Shown: positions 1 through 11,550 of the stretch, one piece after another
Layout of the letters: each line of letters begins with the position of its first letter
Numbering within the stretch: the stretch's first letter is position 1
Assembly (NCBI GenBank): GCA_003550325.1
Contig: QKWP01000224.1
Location: 184,438 to 248,437 of the forward strand
Length of the DNA: 64,000 nt
Direction: 5' to 3'
Source: Gigaspora rosea
Taxonomy: Eukaryota; Glomeromycota; Glomeromycetes; Diversisporales; Gigasporaceae
Program-made: the position numbers and the translations under genes
Notes under the pieces: generated by a model
What the model saw: only the letters and a program-made list of their open reading frames with translations
Told to the model about the DNA's origin: nothing
Database searches by the model: none

Positions 1-540
1 TTGATTAAATACATAAAAACACTTATTATATAGCATTAAAAGATTAATCAGGAGAAATTCCCCCATGATTATATAATGTATATAAATATTTATTGTGCTT
101 TGCAAAAAGATGTAGCTATTGCAGATCACCAAAGAAATATAAATGTAACTAATCAAAATTATAAAATAACAATCTAGAAAAGCTTATTAAATAGCAAAGC
201 ACTAACAAATGATAAGATATTCAAAACAGTAGCACAAGAATTATATCAGAATTACAAAACATGTATTACAAATATTATAAGAAAAACTAGTTAGCAAAAA
301 GAAATCAACAACAAGTGACTGATAGAAGTATATACAACTAAAACAATATACAACAAAAAAAGAAGAGCCAACTGTATATATAATAGTATACAATAACACC
401 AAGCGACAACATGAGCATGTGAATGGAAACTCTAATAAGCAACGGCTCTTATAACAACACCAAATATGACATCTTCAACCAACAATGCCAATATATAATG
501 ACTTCAAGAAAAGTACAGTACTAGCATATTCAAGATGCAA
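1..540. other. AT-rich intergenic, no gene seen
   Basis: This stretch has stop codons in all frames and no ORF of useful length on either strand. The plus strand is A-rich. I see no tRNA, splice-gene pattern or terminal inverted repeat. It may be the end of an unrecognised repeat that begins outside the window. Confidence 0.5.
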
Positions 541-544
541 TGCA

Positions 545-682
545 AAAAAAACATTTTTTTAAAAGGGCTCTTTTTTTTTTGAGAGAGCTCTTTTTTTTAA
601 AAGAAAGCTCTTTTTTTTTAAAAAAAAAGAACTTTTTTTTTTTAGAAAGCTCTTTTTTTTTAGAGAGAGCTCTTTTTTTTAA
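545..682. repeat. Tandem poly-T / GAGAGAGCTC repeat
   Basis: About six degenerate copies of a roughly 22-base unit made of a short GAGAGAGCTC or GAAAGCTC block followed by 8-12 T residues. Each block is itself nearly palindromic. A shorter relative of the array recurs at about 1067-1118, in front of the second copy of the duplicated segment. Confidence 0.75.
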
Positions 683-1503
683 ATAAACATTACATAACTG
701 TAATATTGCATTTTGATTGGTTTAAATAAAAAACATATGTTTACATTTTTACAATTTGTTAATAATTTGTTAATTTTTAAAAGGCTACTGCTTTACTAGT
801 TTAGCTTTAAATTGAAATTTTAACCACAAGTTTACCTTAGGACAAAAAAAAACAAAACTTGTGGATTAGTTTTATATTTTATAAATTTTTAAAAGATATG
901 TAGTATTTTTTGTAAAGCTATTTCCATATTACTTCTGCTCATGTAACTTCTTCAGTTAAATATAATACTACTGCTGTCAATAAATCATCTGAAACTTTAA
1001 CAGTAATTATTGATAATGATACAGAAAGTGATTAAGAATACAGAAAAAAAGACTGAAAATATAAAANTTTTTTTTTTTTTAAAGAGCATTTTTTTTTTAG
1101 ATAATACTTTTTTTTTGCAATAAACATTACATAACTGTAATATTGCATTTTGATTGGTTTAAATAAAAAACATATGTTTACATTTTTACAATTTGTTAAT
1201 AATTTGTTAATTTTTAAAAGGCTACTGCTTTACTAGTTTAGCTTTAAATTGAAATTTTAACCACAAGTTTACCTTAGGACAAAAAAAAACAAAACTTGTG
1301 GATTAGTTTTATATTTTATAAATTTTTAAAAGATATGTAGTATTTTTTGTAAAGCTATTTCCATATTACTTCTGCTCATGTAACTTCTTCAGTTAAATAT
1401 AATACTACTGCTGTCAATAAATCATCTGAAACTTTAACAGTAATTATTGATAATGATACAGAAAGTGATTAAGAATACAGAAAAAAAGACTGAAAATATA
1501 AAA
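682..1503 (+). repeat. Exact 385-bp direct duplication around an N
   Basis: The segment at 682-1066 recurs, base for base as far as I can read, at 1119-1503 (offset 437). An undetermined base (N) sits at 1067, followed by poly-T. Each copy ends with a short open frame finishing in TVIIDNDTESD and a stop, which could be the tail of an old coding exon. The perfect identity in a neutral AT-rich region, together with the N at the junction, suggests that two overlapping contig ends were joined without merging. A very recent tandem duplication is the alternative. Confidence 0.8.
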
Positions 1504-2220
1504 GTAATAAAAATAAAGTTTTGATATGTTAGTAAATTATAGGCATCTTGTATTTTATCAATTGATATACTTAAACTATCAAGTTTTGGTGTCAATATTG
1601 TGTAATTTCAAAAAAACAAAAAATTGAAATTGAATAACCAAGCTGATTAATATATTGCTATAAATATTCAAAAATAATCTTTTTCTTTTATTTTATTTAG
1701 ACCAGAACTGCATATTGTTTTTTTTGTTTTTTGATATATTGCTACTAAGACTACCTGATTTGCTTTATACAACATTTAATTATTATTCAAAATTTTTAGC
1801 TAATAATTCTATTTATTCATTTATTTTTAATACTATTTTCTAATATTTAATGTAAATAATAAACAATTAAATATTATTATGTTAGTCATAGAACATGTCC
1901 TTTGTCCTTTTAATTGCTGTCTATAATAAAAATTATAATAAAAACATATGAATTTACTATAAATATGGATTAGAAGATTTTTTTTAAATCTAATTTATTA
2001 ACTTAAATTTTTTAGAAATATAGAACAAGAGAAGAAGATTACCAATTTTGCACAAAATGAAAATGCAACTTTGTCAAAAATAAATATTTTTTGATTTTAA
2101 AATGAGAAGCATATATAAAAACATGCTCTGAACAACTTTACTTAGTCAGCAAAAGTAGGTTACCTTATAAAAAAAAATGGTTATTTATGTAGTAAAGTTA
2201 AAATTTTTGGGTTTACAATA

Positions 2221-2393
2221 CACGTCACTCTGGTTATACCGACATCTGGATATAACGACATCATAGTAAAATCTTTCTATACCGACATTTTTTTTCAAAA
2301 ATTTAATATAAAATGTCGGTATAACTCACTGTATCGACATTTTGAATTTTTTTACTAATGAACCAAAAATGTCGATATAACCAGAGTGATGTG
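2221..2393. mobile_element. 173-bp TA-flanked MITE (pogo/Tc1-like)
   Basis: Terminal inverted repeats start CACGTCACTCTGGTTATACC on the left and end CCAGAGTGATGTG on the right. TA dinucleotides flank both ends (2219-2220 and 2394-2395). The interior contains further copies of the ACCGACAT motif in both orientations. TA target duplication with a CACxxCACTC-type end fits the Tc1/mariner-pogo group. It is inserted inside the fold-back element. Confidence 0.8.
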
Positions 2394-2632
2394 TATAAAA
2401 CTTTTTTCATTAGGTAATCTACTTTGGGCTTTTAAGGGTAGGCTTTCTGCATGTGATGTTACACATATATATTATACATGTCGATCTTTTTAAGTGCAGA
2501 TAATCTACTTTTTGTTCGTTAAACTCGTAGTAACTAGTGCTTTACGAAGACTTAACAATTTTAGTTGTTCGGTTAGTTTGTTTTATTTGTTTTATTAAGT
2601 TTTTTTTTAGTTTGAAACTACTAGTTATTAAA

Positions 2633-3035
2633 CTTACTTCAGTTTAACTCTAAGTAATACTTGCCCATTCCGTATTAAAGTTGCCCATTCCTGACGTTAA
2701 CAGGGTTTTTTTATTAAATCGTTGGATTAAAAAGTTCTATGATATTTGGCAACAGTAATAGTTAATATTATAATGTAATAAAGGTAAAATTTTAATTATT
2801 TAATATTAGTTTCTTAGAAATATCGAATTTTTTTATAGTTTTTATATATAATTACTTTAAATTTTGATGTTTATTTAATATTTACATTTAAGACAAACTG
2901 TGATTGTGCTATATGACTTGTAGAAATTTTTACTTCAGTTTTAACTCTAAGTAATACTTTGCCCATTCCGTATTAAAGTTGCCTATTCCTCAAGTTAACG
3001 GGTTTCTTTTTTATTAAAACTTTGGTTTGAAATTT
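2633..3035 (+). repeat. ~100-bp direct repeat within fold-back element
   Basis: The tract ACTTCAGTTTAACTCTAAGT and its downstream sequence (GCCCATTCCGTATTAAAGTTGC) at about 2635-2730 recurs with small differences at about 2931-3032. Both copies lie in the loop of the fold-back element. Confidence 0.7.
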
Positions 3036-3669
3036 ATGATATTTGGCATCAAAAATTATATATGCAAAGTGATCTACATCATGCATGTAACGGATGTACT
3101 ACATTTTATATTGTGTAACCAATCCAAGAAAGCCTACCCTTAAGCAAAGTTGTTTAGCATATATTTTACTCATGTTCAAAGTTAAAACATGATTTTTCAG
3201 ATCTTTTACTATGTGAAAAATAGGTTTAAATTTAGAAAAAATTTTTTAAAAAAAAATTTTTTTCAACTTTAAACCTATTTTTACTTAGTTTTGTTGACTA
3301 AGTAAAGTTGTTCGGAGCATGTTTTTATATATACTTCTTATTTTAAAATCAGAAAATATTCATTTTTGGCAAACTTACATTTTTGTTTTGTACAAAATTG
3401 GTAAAATTTTAATTCAATTTTTAAGCTTAATATTTTCTTCTCCCTTTGTTCTATATTCCCAAAAATTTAATTTTAAGATAATAAGTTAGATTTAAAAGAA
3501 TCCTCTAATCCATATCTATAGTAAATTCATATGTTTTTATTATAATTTTTATTATAGACAACAATTAGAGGGGACATGTCCTATGACAGTCCTATGACTG
3601 ATGTGGTCTTTGTGCTATTTCTAATGTTATGTGACTTAGTAGCGCACCCGCAAAATTGTTCACCCCGCA

Positions 3670-3973
3670 ATTTTGACCAATCAAATTTAGGTTCAGGTGT
3701 AACAATAGTCAAAACAAATGTGTTTTGTTTTCTAAGTAAAAAAAATTTACATGTAAAATTAAAGCTAAGAAAACCGCGTTATAGTTAGGGTTAGGGTTAA
3801 GGTTAGAAGAATATAGAGGCTACTTGTAAAATTTCACGAGGAACATTTTTAATTTGGGCGCTGTAGATGGTTTCCTAATAAAAATTTAGGGATATCCCTG
3901 TTTTTTTTGTAAAAAAGTGAGTTTGTTTCGATTTTTACGTTACACCTGATCTTAAATTTTGACTGGTCAAAAT
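3670..3973. mobile_element. 304-bp MITE nested in the 3642 element
   Basis: The inverted ends are ATTTTGACCAATCAAATTTA on the left and AAATTTTGACTGGTCAAAAT on the right. The inner parts GGTTCAGGTGTAAC and GTTACACCTGATC also pair. It carries a TTAGGGTTAGGGTTA tract at about 3785. The interior resembles the sequence at about 43920-44040. The flanks are CA on the left and TA on the right, as expected for a slightly decayed TA duplication. Confidence 0.7.
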
Positions 3974-4140
3974 TACTTTACTGAAACTTAAAAAAAAGTA
4001 TATATGTTTTTATAATAAAATAATAATATTTTGAAAATATAATAAATATGCTTTTATATAAAAAAATATTTTAATAATGTTTTTATAATATATTAATAAT
4101 ATAATAAAAATTTTAAAAATAAAATAAAAATTTAAATCTG

Positions 4141-4500
4141 TTTCAAAAATATTATAAAATTATTATAAAAACATTATTATTATATTTTAAAAATAGTTTA
4201 AAATAAGCTTTTTAAAAATGTTTTTAAAACATTATTTTAATATTATCAAAATTATTATAAAAACATTATTATTATTATTTAAAAATAACTTAAAATAAAC
4301 TTTTAAAAATGTTTTTAATACATTATTAAAAATATTGTAAAAATATTATTATTATATTTTAAAAAAAAATTTAAATAATTTTTTTAAAATATTTTTAAAA
4401 CATTATTTTAATATTATTAAAAATATTATAAAAACATTATTATTATATTTTAAAAATATATTAAAATAAGTTTTTTAAAAATATTTTTTAAACCAAAATT
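4141..4500. repeat. AT satellite, ~80-92 bp units
   Basis: About four degenerate units, each containing ACATTATTATTATATTTTAAAAA followed by AAAATAAGCTTTTTAAAAATG or a close variant. Landmarks fall near 4171, 4263, 4343 and 4435. Almost no G or C is present. Confidence 0.7.
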
Positions 4501-4931
4501 ATTTTTAAAAAATGCTTATATCTCGTAATTTTGCTTATGAAACCATCCTTCGTATTTTAACAAAAAATCTTTTTTGCGAGATTTTGGGGTAAACACATTT
4601 GTCTAAATCATTATATTATTGATTTGTTTTATTTATATTATATTTAATATTATAAAATATATTATAATATAATATATTTATATAATATAAATATTTATAT
4701 TATACTATAAATATGAAATTTATTTAGTTTAATAATGTTTTAAAAATGTTTTTATTAATATTACTAAAACAGTTTTAATATATATTATTTATATTATTAT
4801 TATTAACTTATAACTAGTAATTATTATGTTTTTTAAAATATAATAAAAACATAATAGATATATAATCATAATATTTTTAATTTTTTTATAGTTTCAGTAA
4901 AGTACAGGGGGAACAATATTTGTGGGTGAGC

Positions 4932-5400
4932 TAGGGGCGTTATTGTCATGTATTACTATTTGTTGCTTTCAACTAGGTGCACTCATATGATCTTACTAAA
5001 ATAGCACTAATGATTTTACTAAATAGCACCTAGTTTATTAATCATGTTTTTAATCACATTATCAATCATGTAACCGAAACGACAGAATAATCATCGAAAC
5101 TTTCTTTTTGATCACATGCAACCTAAAATAAATCCTACATTTTGTTGCACAACAGTTTTAAATTTTGAAAGGTACGTTTTCTTTTGGCGAGACCCATTTA
5201 TTAATTGTTTAGAAATTATTGTTAAATTATTAATTAATTTTTAATTTTTTATCGTTAAAAATTCGTAATTAACAATTAGAAATTCCCATCGCTAGGCTTA
5301 TCAGAACAGCAACCGCAGTTGTCGCATCATATAATTGATTGATTAATTGATCGATTAGATGCTGCGACAATGACATTGATCATTAGCGAATTTTTGGACC
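4932..5400. other. Intergenic, no gene seen
   Basis: No ORF or splice-gene pattern. A short inverted pair (TTGTCGCATCA near 5320 and GATGCTGCGACAA near 5358) brackets a TTGATTGATTAATTGATCGATT tract and could form a hairpin. Confidence 0.5.
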
Positions 5401-5404
5401 TGAT

Positions 5405-5800
5405 TTGAAAATTAGTGTGACATGTGAAGAATTTTGTGGTAATTATAATAGAACAGGATGAAACCTGAGTTGCGAGATCCGCTTTGTAGATCGGGTTAGG
5501 GTAATTTTTCGGATTTCGTCATAATGCGATGATCATAACATATTTCACAGGTTTCACCCTGTCGTAATAAAAATGTAGTTTTTGATAATATAATTTTCGG
5601 TTTGTATATCGCTTCGGTATAATTTATACTGGCCGAAAATTTTATTATTGGAAACTACGTTTTTTATTACCGTAAAATATTGCCGATGATCATCACAAAA
5701 TTTCAAAGCTCCGACCAAAACCGCCGGTCCTTCGGTCCGCTTTAGGACCGGGCCAGTCTGGTCTTTTATCGGACAGACCAAAAAGACTATCGGTCCTAAT
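5405..5800. repeat. Dispersed hairpin repeat plus GGTCC-rich end
   Basis: It contains AAACCTGAGTTGCGAG and AATGCGATGATCAT, both of which recur (the second inverted) at about 45690-45740. A palindrome around TGTATATCGCTTCGGTATAA brings ATGTAGTTTTTGATAATA and its inverse together. The end (5725-5800) is rich in CGGTCC motifs shared with 7760-7810 and 53210-53300. Confidence 0.6.
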
Positions 5801-7003
5801 ATAGATAGCTTTAAATTATTGTAACGAGTAATGTTTTAATGTTTTGTGATATAGGAGGTTGATTTTTAGATGCTTAGACAACAACAATAAATTTATAAAT
5901 TTTAACTCAGATTTTAACTCAGGCTTTTTCTTATTCAACAGTAATTAAGTAATTGTCCGAAGGACACTCACAGGTAGAGCAATAGTACACCCGATGTCCG
6001 TGTGTTAACAAATTCTGAATCCTGATTGGCTAGATCAGGTGTAAGATAAAAAAAACAATCAAAACAATAGAAAACTGATGGTTATTGGCTAGATCAGAAA
6101 AATTGGTTCCCATTTTCCTAGTTTAAATAATATTTATTATTTCAATATTCGTTTGGGATAAATTTATATATAGTGTTTAAATTTATTATATAATATCTTT
6201 AATAGAACTTGCTAACAATCATTTAGCCAACAATCTACATCTAGCCAGCACTAAACTATAAATCAAGCCAATTCTAACTTAAATCAGTCAACTTTGTCTT
6301 AAAACAATTCTACCACCAACTATAGTAAAAGTGCCAAAAATCATCATGTTCATATTGTTTTCAGTTTAGTTAATAGAATGTATGCTGGTTTTCTTGTCAG
6401 CTTTCTGCTATCACCCATTTGCTGGATAGGTATTCGGCTGGCTGAATGCGCTAATTTTTGTTAATCTGTGCATAAATCGTGTGGTGGGAATCTTCCATGA
6501 TTCATTTATGGCAATAATTTATCATATGCTATTAATAATGGATTGTAACTAAATCGGGTGTAGAATGGGAATATAAAATAATGTCGGAACAGGGAAATAG
6601 TAGGCGAAGCAGAGAAATTACAAATACGACCATCAAAGCGTTCTTCGATAACCCACTATCAATAAACCCGAAATCCCTTAATAAAACATCCATCTAAGAA
6701 TGGGCAAATCGAGGATTTTTGAAAACCGCGCAGACTGCACGGGCCTGCATTATAGCTAATGCGGGCCAAAATTGCTAAATTTCGAAGATTTCCGACATAT
6801 TCCGACCCCGAAATATTCCGCATGCCGAAACTAAACTGCGCAAGCAATTTTAGGGCGTTACACTTTTTGGTAAAGTCGAATAGCCAATCAGTAGGCAGAA
6901 TGCTAGGAATGTCGACAAAACCAGCAATCAATTAACAAAAGTGAATATGATTATATTTAATTTTGGTAGTTTATAATATGAACCCCTTTACAAGCGATAA
7001 CCT
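5801..7003. other. Intergenic, decayed repeat fragments
   Basis: No gene is supported. A GC-richer block at about 6590-6920 contains ACCCGAAATCCCTTAATAAA, which recurs as ACCCGAATCCTTAATAAACA at about 7475, so both blocks derive from one repeat family. The only long minus-strand frame (6659-6931) has no recognisable domain and follows the repeat. Confidence 0.45.
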
Positions 7004-7570
7004 GTTAAAAATATATACTTGCAATTAACTAAATTTTGGCCTTAACTTATTTTATTAATAACAGCCCATTTATTATATATATTATAATCTAATCTTGTTT
7101 AACAAACTATTCCCAGCACAAGATTGTTTCTATTTTTTTTTTTATTTAGTTAGTATTATCGTTATTGTATTTTATTTGGGAAAGGATTATCGTGGCACAG
7201 TTTGGTGATTAAAGTTCCAATCAAGTGATTGAAATCCCAATTGAATGATTGAACCACCAATCGAGTGATCGAGATCCCAATCGAGTGATTAAAGCTCCAG
7301 TCAAGTGATTGAAATCTTAATCGAGGGATTGAAACTCCTTCTAAGCTAAATGTATAAATATGGTGCTTTAGCTAATAAAGAGAACGGACGATATTCCATC
7401 TGGTTTATTAAATAATAATGTATTATACCATTACCTACCAACTAACCTACTTTCCTTAATAATGAACTATCATTAAACCCGAATCCTTAATAAACATCCA
7501 TTCCGTACAACTTGCGCTACGTCCGAGGCAGTCACACATAAGTACTGCTCTCCCAATTCCGGGCGTAACA
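7003..7570 (+). repeat. Possible solo LTR with 20-bp tandem repeat
   Basis: The block starts TGTTAAAAAT and ends GGGCGTAACA (TG...CA form). It carries a TATAAATATGG box near 7352 and AATAAAGAGAACGG near 7373, as in an LTR promoter and R region. At 7204-7337 it contains about six and a half copies of a 20-21 base unit of the type GTGATTGAAATCCCAATCGA. I could not find a matching target duplication, so the LTR call is tentative. Confidence 0.35.
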
Positions 7571-8816
7571 CCGGTTGTTTGTATATATATAATTGATTTG
7601 ATCTATATTTTATATATTCAACTTGATCAAGTATTTAAGTATCAAGTTTTTGCCCAATTAGCTAAGTTATACAAACTAAGATATCAATAATCGATACTGA
7701 AAGTCTGTTTTAACCAAAACAATAATTTCTATTTAAATTAATAATTTTCACTATTAGGACCGATGATTCCTCGGTCCATCTTAAAAAAGAACCGAGCTGG
7801 TCTCTCTGGATTGGCTGAAGATCGTCAGTCTGGACTGATTAACAGCCTAGTTAAAATGCACGTATATATTGCAAAGCAGCTTTAATTAATTCGTATAATG
7901 TATATAAGCAAAAAAAGATCAAATAATTACTTGAAAAGTATTTTTTTGTTAAAGCAAGCCGGCACGAAAAAAATACATAAAAAACATATACTGTAATAAA
8001 TATTCATGAGATGCCATGAAGTCACGAGGCATCCATTTGTCACGAGACTGTGACCCAGAGCCATGACGTAGGTTGACCCCATTGGTAGGTATGAGAAATG
8101 TTTAAGGATGATGTATTGGGTGAGAAATGTTTAAGGATGACGTATTGGGTGAGAATGTCGTTTTGATTGAGTAAATATGAAGTCATTAGCTATTTAAGAG
8201 GGGAAGAGTGGGAAATTGTTCTCTCTCTTCTGTCTTTGCTGTTAGCTCGGCGCAAATCTAGCTTTGTCGTTAGTACCTGCCCACCCACCACCAGATGAGA
8301 GTTCTTTGTGATTTGGGTTGAGTTATAGATGTAGTCGATAGCTCGGGTGGACAACCCGGATATCAAATATGAATGCTTTGATAACTAACCGAACAGATCG
8401 GAATGTTAAAGAAAAAGAAAGTAAAAATATGTTGGCTAGCTAGACACGATGCTAGGAACCGACAGAGGACCACGTGAGCAGCGAGACGGGATCCCATATG
8501 GTGTATTCATAGTCATGTTTGTTGTATATGGGGCCGAGTGACAAATGAATTTAAATAACTTATTTGATGTTTATTCGTATTAGCTCATAAAAAGCTACTT
8601 GTAAGGTCATAGATATCAATTATTTAATCTTATAAGATTTCGAATAAATAAAAACAAATACTTAACAATATAAAAATTCTTTGCATTACTCATAAAAAAA
8701 GTTACATATAAAATTGTTTAAAAATTAATAAGGTTTTACTTGGCTTTAATAAAAGTAATTTAAAATATTAGTAATTAATATTATACTTCTTTAGATAACA
8801 TATCAGATATGTATTA
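7571..8816. other. Intergenic with LTR-like block
   Basis: No ORF is supported. The sequence at 8090-8150 holds two direct copies of GGTGAGAAATGTTTAAGGAT plus a partial third. A TATTTAAG box near 8192 follows, then a CT-rich tract and GC-rich sequence to about 8550, which resembles an LTR U3-R-U5. No partner LTR or internal genes are visible. CGGTCC motifs occur at 7760-7810. Confidence 0.4.
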
Positions 8817-9072
8817 GGCCACGTAAAATAGATTTTTCGTTTTGCATTACATGGATTTCAAAATTCGGTACGGACGGATTTTTTTTTTTTTTTTTTTTAA
8901 TTAACTACAAATAGAATAATGTTCACATTTAAGGTCATACAAGGTTAATATTTCATTTTGCACAATAAGGAATCAAAAAATTGGGCCGGCAGTCATATTT
9001 TTTCCTGTCAGTCCTATCGGACAATTATGGGAAATTAAGGTCTCCATCGGGTAACAATGGAAAAAAAAAGAG

Positions 9073-9111
<39 letters not shown>

Positions 9112-9199
9112 AAAAAAAAAAAAAAAAAAAAAAAAAAATCGAAAAATTGAAAAAATGGGACGGCGGGTAATGCAAAACGAAAATCAACTTTGTGTGGCC
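8817..9199. mobile_element. 383-bp Harbinger-type MITE, TTA duplication
   Basis: The ends GGCCACGTAAAATAGATTTT on the left and AAAATCAACTTTGTGTGGCC on the right are inverted. TTA flanks both sides (8814-8816 and 9200-9202). TGCATTAC/GTAATGCA and TTTTCGTTTTG continue the pairing inward. GGCC ends with a three-base TTA duplication fit PIF/Harbinger. Long poly-T (8880s) and poly-A (9060-9140) tracts sit inside. Related half-ends occur at about 10096-10120 and 10190-10225. Confidence 0.8.
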
Positions 9200-9202
9200 T
9201 TA

Positions 9203-11160
9203 TATTATGATTAATGCACGAGTATCATTGGAAATCAAAATTTAATTATTAGTTGATCAATCCACCTGATTTATTCAGTCCTGGGCAGTCTTTGGACCAG
9301 GATGATCGATTAAACAGCCCTAACTTTAAAAATGTGAACTGATGTAACAAAATGTGATAAACCTGGTTTAGATCAGTCCTAATCTAACTACATTAATATT
9401 TACAATAATTTACCATACTAATAGATCGCTAAAGGCAATTGGGCGGCGACACAAACTGTCCAATCACCACCAAAACAAACAACACCACGTGACATACCCA
9501 ATGGTATAGATACGGTAAGGTTTGTTATAGGGCAATTCTACTTTTTCCTTCAAATATTATTTCTCTTACATGAAGGACCGTATTTATAACAATGTACATG
9601 AGGAAGAACAAGATCGAATATTTTAGGTCTAAACCCATCACGAAATATCACGCCATTTTCAATCGATTTCATATTATGGCCACAAACAAACCGGTTTATG
9701 CTTCCATAATACCGATCATCGGTCCCATTTTACTAATTATTATTTCCTTTTGTAGAAGTCCATTTATCGAGGCTTATATCATTTTTTTCATATGGGCGGG
9801 CTTCTTCATGAGATCTTAACGGTCTTGGGTTTCTTTCACGATTGCAGATTGATCTTGGTCACGTTATCAGGTTCATGTGACGCAGGCGATTATACCTCTA
9901 ACAACCGATTGTAAAATGCGTTTTTTAACCGAAGAATCAATTTAAATATCTTCTTTTCATAAATTTTTCGGTCAGATCTATGCTAACTACACACAACCTG
10001 ACAACAATCAGGTGATTGTTAGTGACTGTGTTGAAAGTTGGCGCTAGTTAAAAAGATTACGTGTATAAATTGATCATCCGATTTTTACATCAGCAAAATT
10101 AACTTTGTGTGACCTTAGATGCTATTAATTTATAACAGATTAATAAAAAAAGAAAAACGAGCCACTGACCGGGAATTTTGAAACCTTGTAATGCAAAACG
10201 AAAAAATATTTGTGCCCTAAACTATGACCGACCCTGAAATAAACTTGTTCCCCGACAAAAAAATATTTTATTGTATTGTGCCAAATCACCTTAAACAGGT
10301 GAGTTTTATTACGTTGAACCAATGAGTTTTAACTAATATAAAATATACATAATATTATAAGGACAAATAAAAAATTGTAGCTTTGCATAAAATTTATTTG
10401 CATAAAATTTATTCGCATAATATCAAAACTATTATTACAAAGAACTACGAAGTAAATAAGCAAACATATAACCTTCAAAAAGAGCAGGATTCTTATTTGT
10501 TTTTAATATAAAATAATTAAAAAAAAATAAAATGAAAAAAATGAAAAAATAGGACCCGAACCGATTATCAATCTTAATCAGATAAAGCTTATAGTTTTAT
10601 AGATTCATATACTTGACATAATGATAAAGACCAATCTAAAAGAAAGTTACATAGGCAGATATAACAATAAAATACACGAAAATTATATGTCATTTGGACA
10701 CAAATATGATTATCTTAAATAATTATACATGAGAAAGTATTAATTTCCAATTTCCATAGCCTTCGTTGATGAATCTTTTTTTCATATGAATACCAAAGCA
10801 ATTCAAAAACGATGCAATCAACACAGTAAATTTCAAAAAAAAAGAAAGTATCTTGGATAATTGTTAGAACCTATTGGACGGAAATAATTAGTTTTTTTTT
10901 TTAATACTTAAGGCGATTACATAAATTTACAAACCAGTTACTTGGTATCCAATATACGATTTCTACACAACTATTTACGTTGTGACTGTAAAAATTAGAT
11001 GGGCTAATGTTAATAATTTTGTTTTCAATGATACATAGACCACATTCTTAATAAAATAGTTGGAATCTTTTTTTTTTAAGATATTATTAAAGATCTTATT
11101 ATCTGTAAAAATTATGGTCATGAAATTTATAAAATTATGAAAAAAAGGCTCATTTGACTT
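9203..11160. other. Intergenic, no gene supported
   Basis: A 75-codon frame at 9592-9819 has a hydrophobic stretch (IIPIIGPILLIIISF) but no homology that I recognise and no flanking gene signals. Partial Harbinger-type ends (AACTTTGTGTGACC|TTA near 10110, and TAATGCAAAACGAAAAA near 10190) show decayed MITEs. The rest is AT-rich and featureless. Confidence 0.45.
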
Positions 11161-11550
11161 CAGATATTAATCGGACCTACAATTTCAAATAAAAATATAT
11201 ACAAATTATGAAGCCATTTGTTATCTTTTTAATTCATCATCAAAACAATGACTATGTTCTAAGTGTGCTGTTTTTTTTTGATAATTGGCTAAATTTCACG
11301 TTAAATGCTGACTAAAGTACAAACGCAATGTGTGATCACATTACAATTTATACATGATATATTTATTTGTGCCTTTATACAGAGTATTGGAATCTCTATA
11401 TGGCATCCAGATAACTTTAGTCAGCGTTCTATGGAATATTAAATCTCATAAAAAATTATCAGTGATGCTAGCTAAAAAAAAAAAAAAAACTATTAATGGC
11501 ATCGAATGTCGGTTCTGGCAAAGAATCTCTTAGGTCCGATTAATATCACA
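11161..11550. mobile_element. ~390-bp inverted-repeat MITE
   Basis: The left CAGATATTAATCGGACCTA (11161) is inverted at the right as TAGGTCCGATTAATATCACA (ends 11550). Inner pairs such as TGCTGACTAAAG (about 11308) and CTTTAGTCAGC (about 11416) extend the fold. There is no coding capacity and no clear target duplication. Confidence 0.65.

Larger units (their letters stand above)
1885..3587. mobile_element. Fold-back DNA element with ~270-bp inverted arms
   Basis: The left arm (about 1885-2155) and right arm (about 3290-3587) are inverted copies of each other. Landmarks are GTCATAGAACATGTCC on the left and GGACATGTCCTATGAC on the right. They are followed by matching tracts around TATAATAAAAATTATAATAAA and the tract AATATAGAACAA. 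There is no coding capacity. The interior holds another MITE (2221-2393) and a direct repeat (2633-3035). The arm sequence is related to the fold-back element at 53356-53943, so this is a family. Confidence 0.8.
3642..4931. mobile_element. TA-flanked element with AT-satellite core, interrupted
   Basis: The left end reads TA|GCGCACCCGCAAAATTGTTC and the right end is its inverted counterpart, GAACAATATTTGTGGGTGAGC|TA. The inverted repeat resumes inside with ACTTTACTGAAAC (about 3975) against GTTTCAGTAAAGT (about 4890). The left inverted repeat is therefore split by the nested MITE at 3670-3973. The core is an AT-rich tandem array. There is no ORF. The TA flanks suggest a mariner-type non-autonomous element. 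Confidence 0.7.

Noticed and set aside
7003-7570. Confident solo LTR call
   Set aside because: TG...CA ends and TATA-like sequence are present, but there is no target duplication and no second copy in the window. Kept only as a low-confidence repeat.
9592-9819. 75-codon frame with hydrophobic segment
   Set aside because: No recognisable relatives, and it lies between decayed MITEs. Hydrophobic frames are common in AT-rich DNA.
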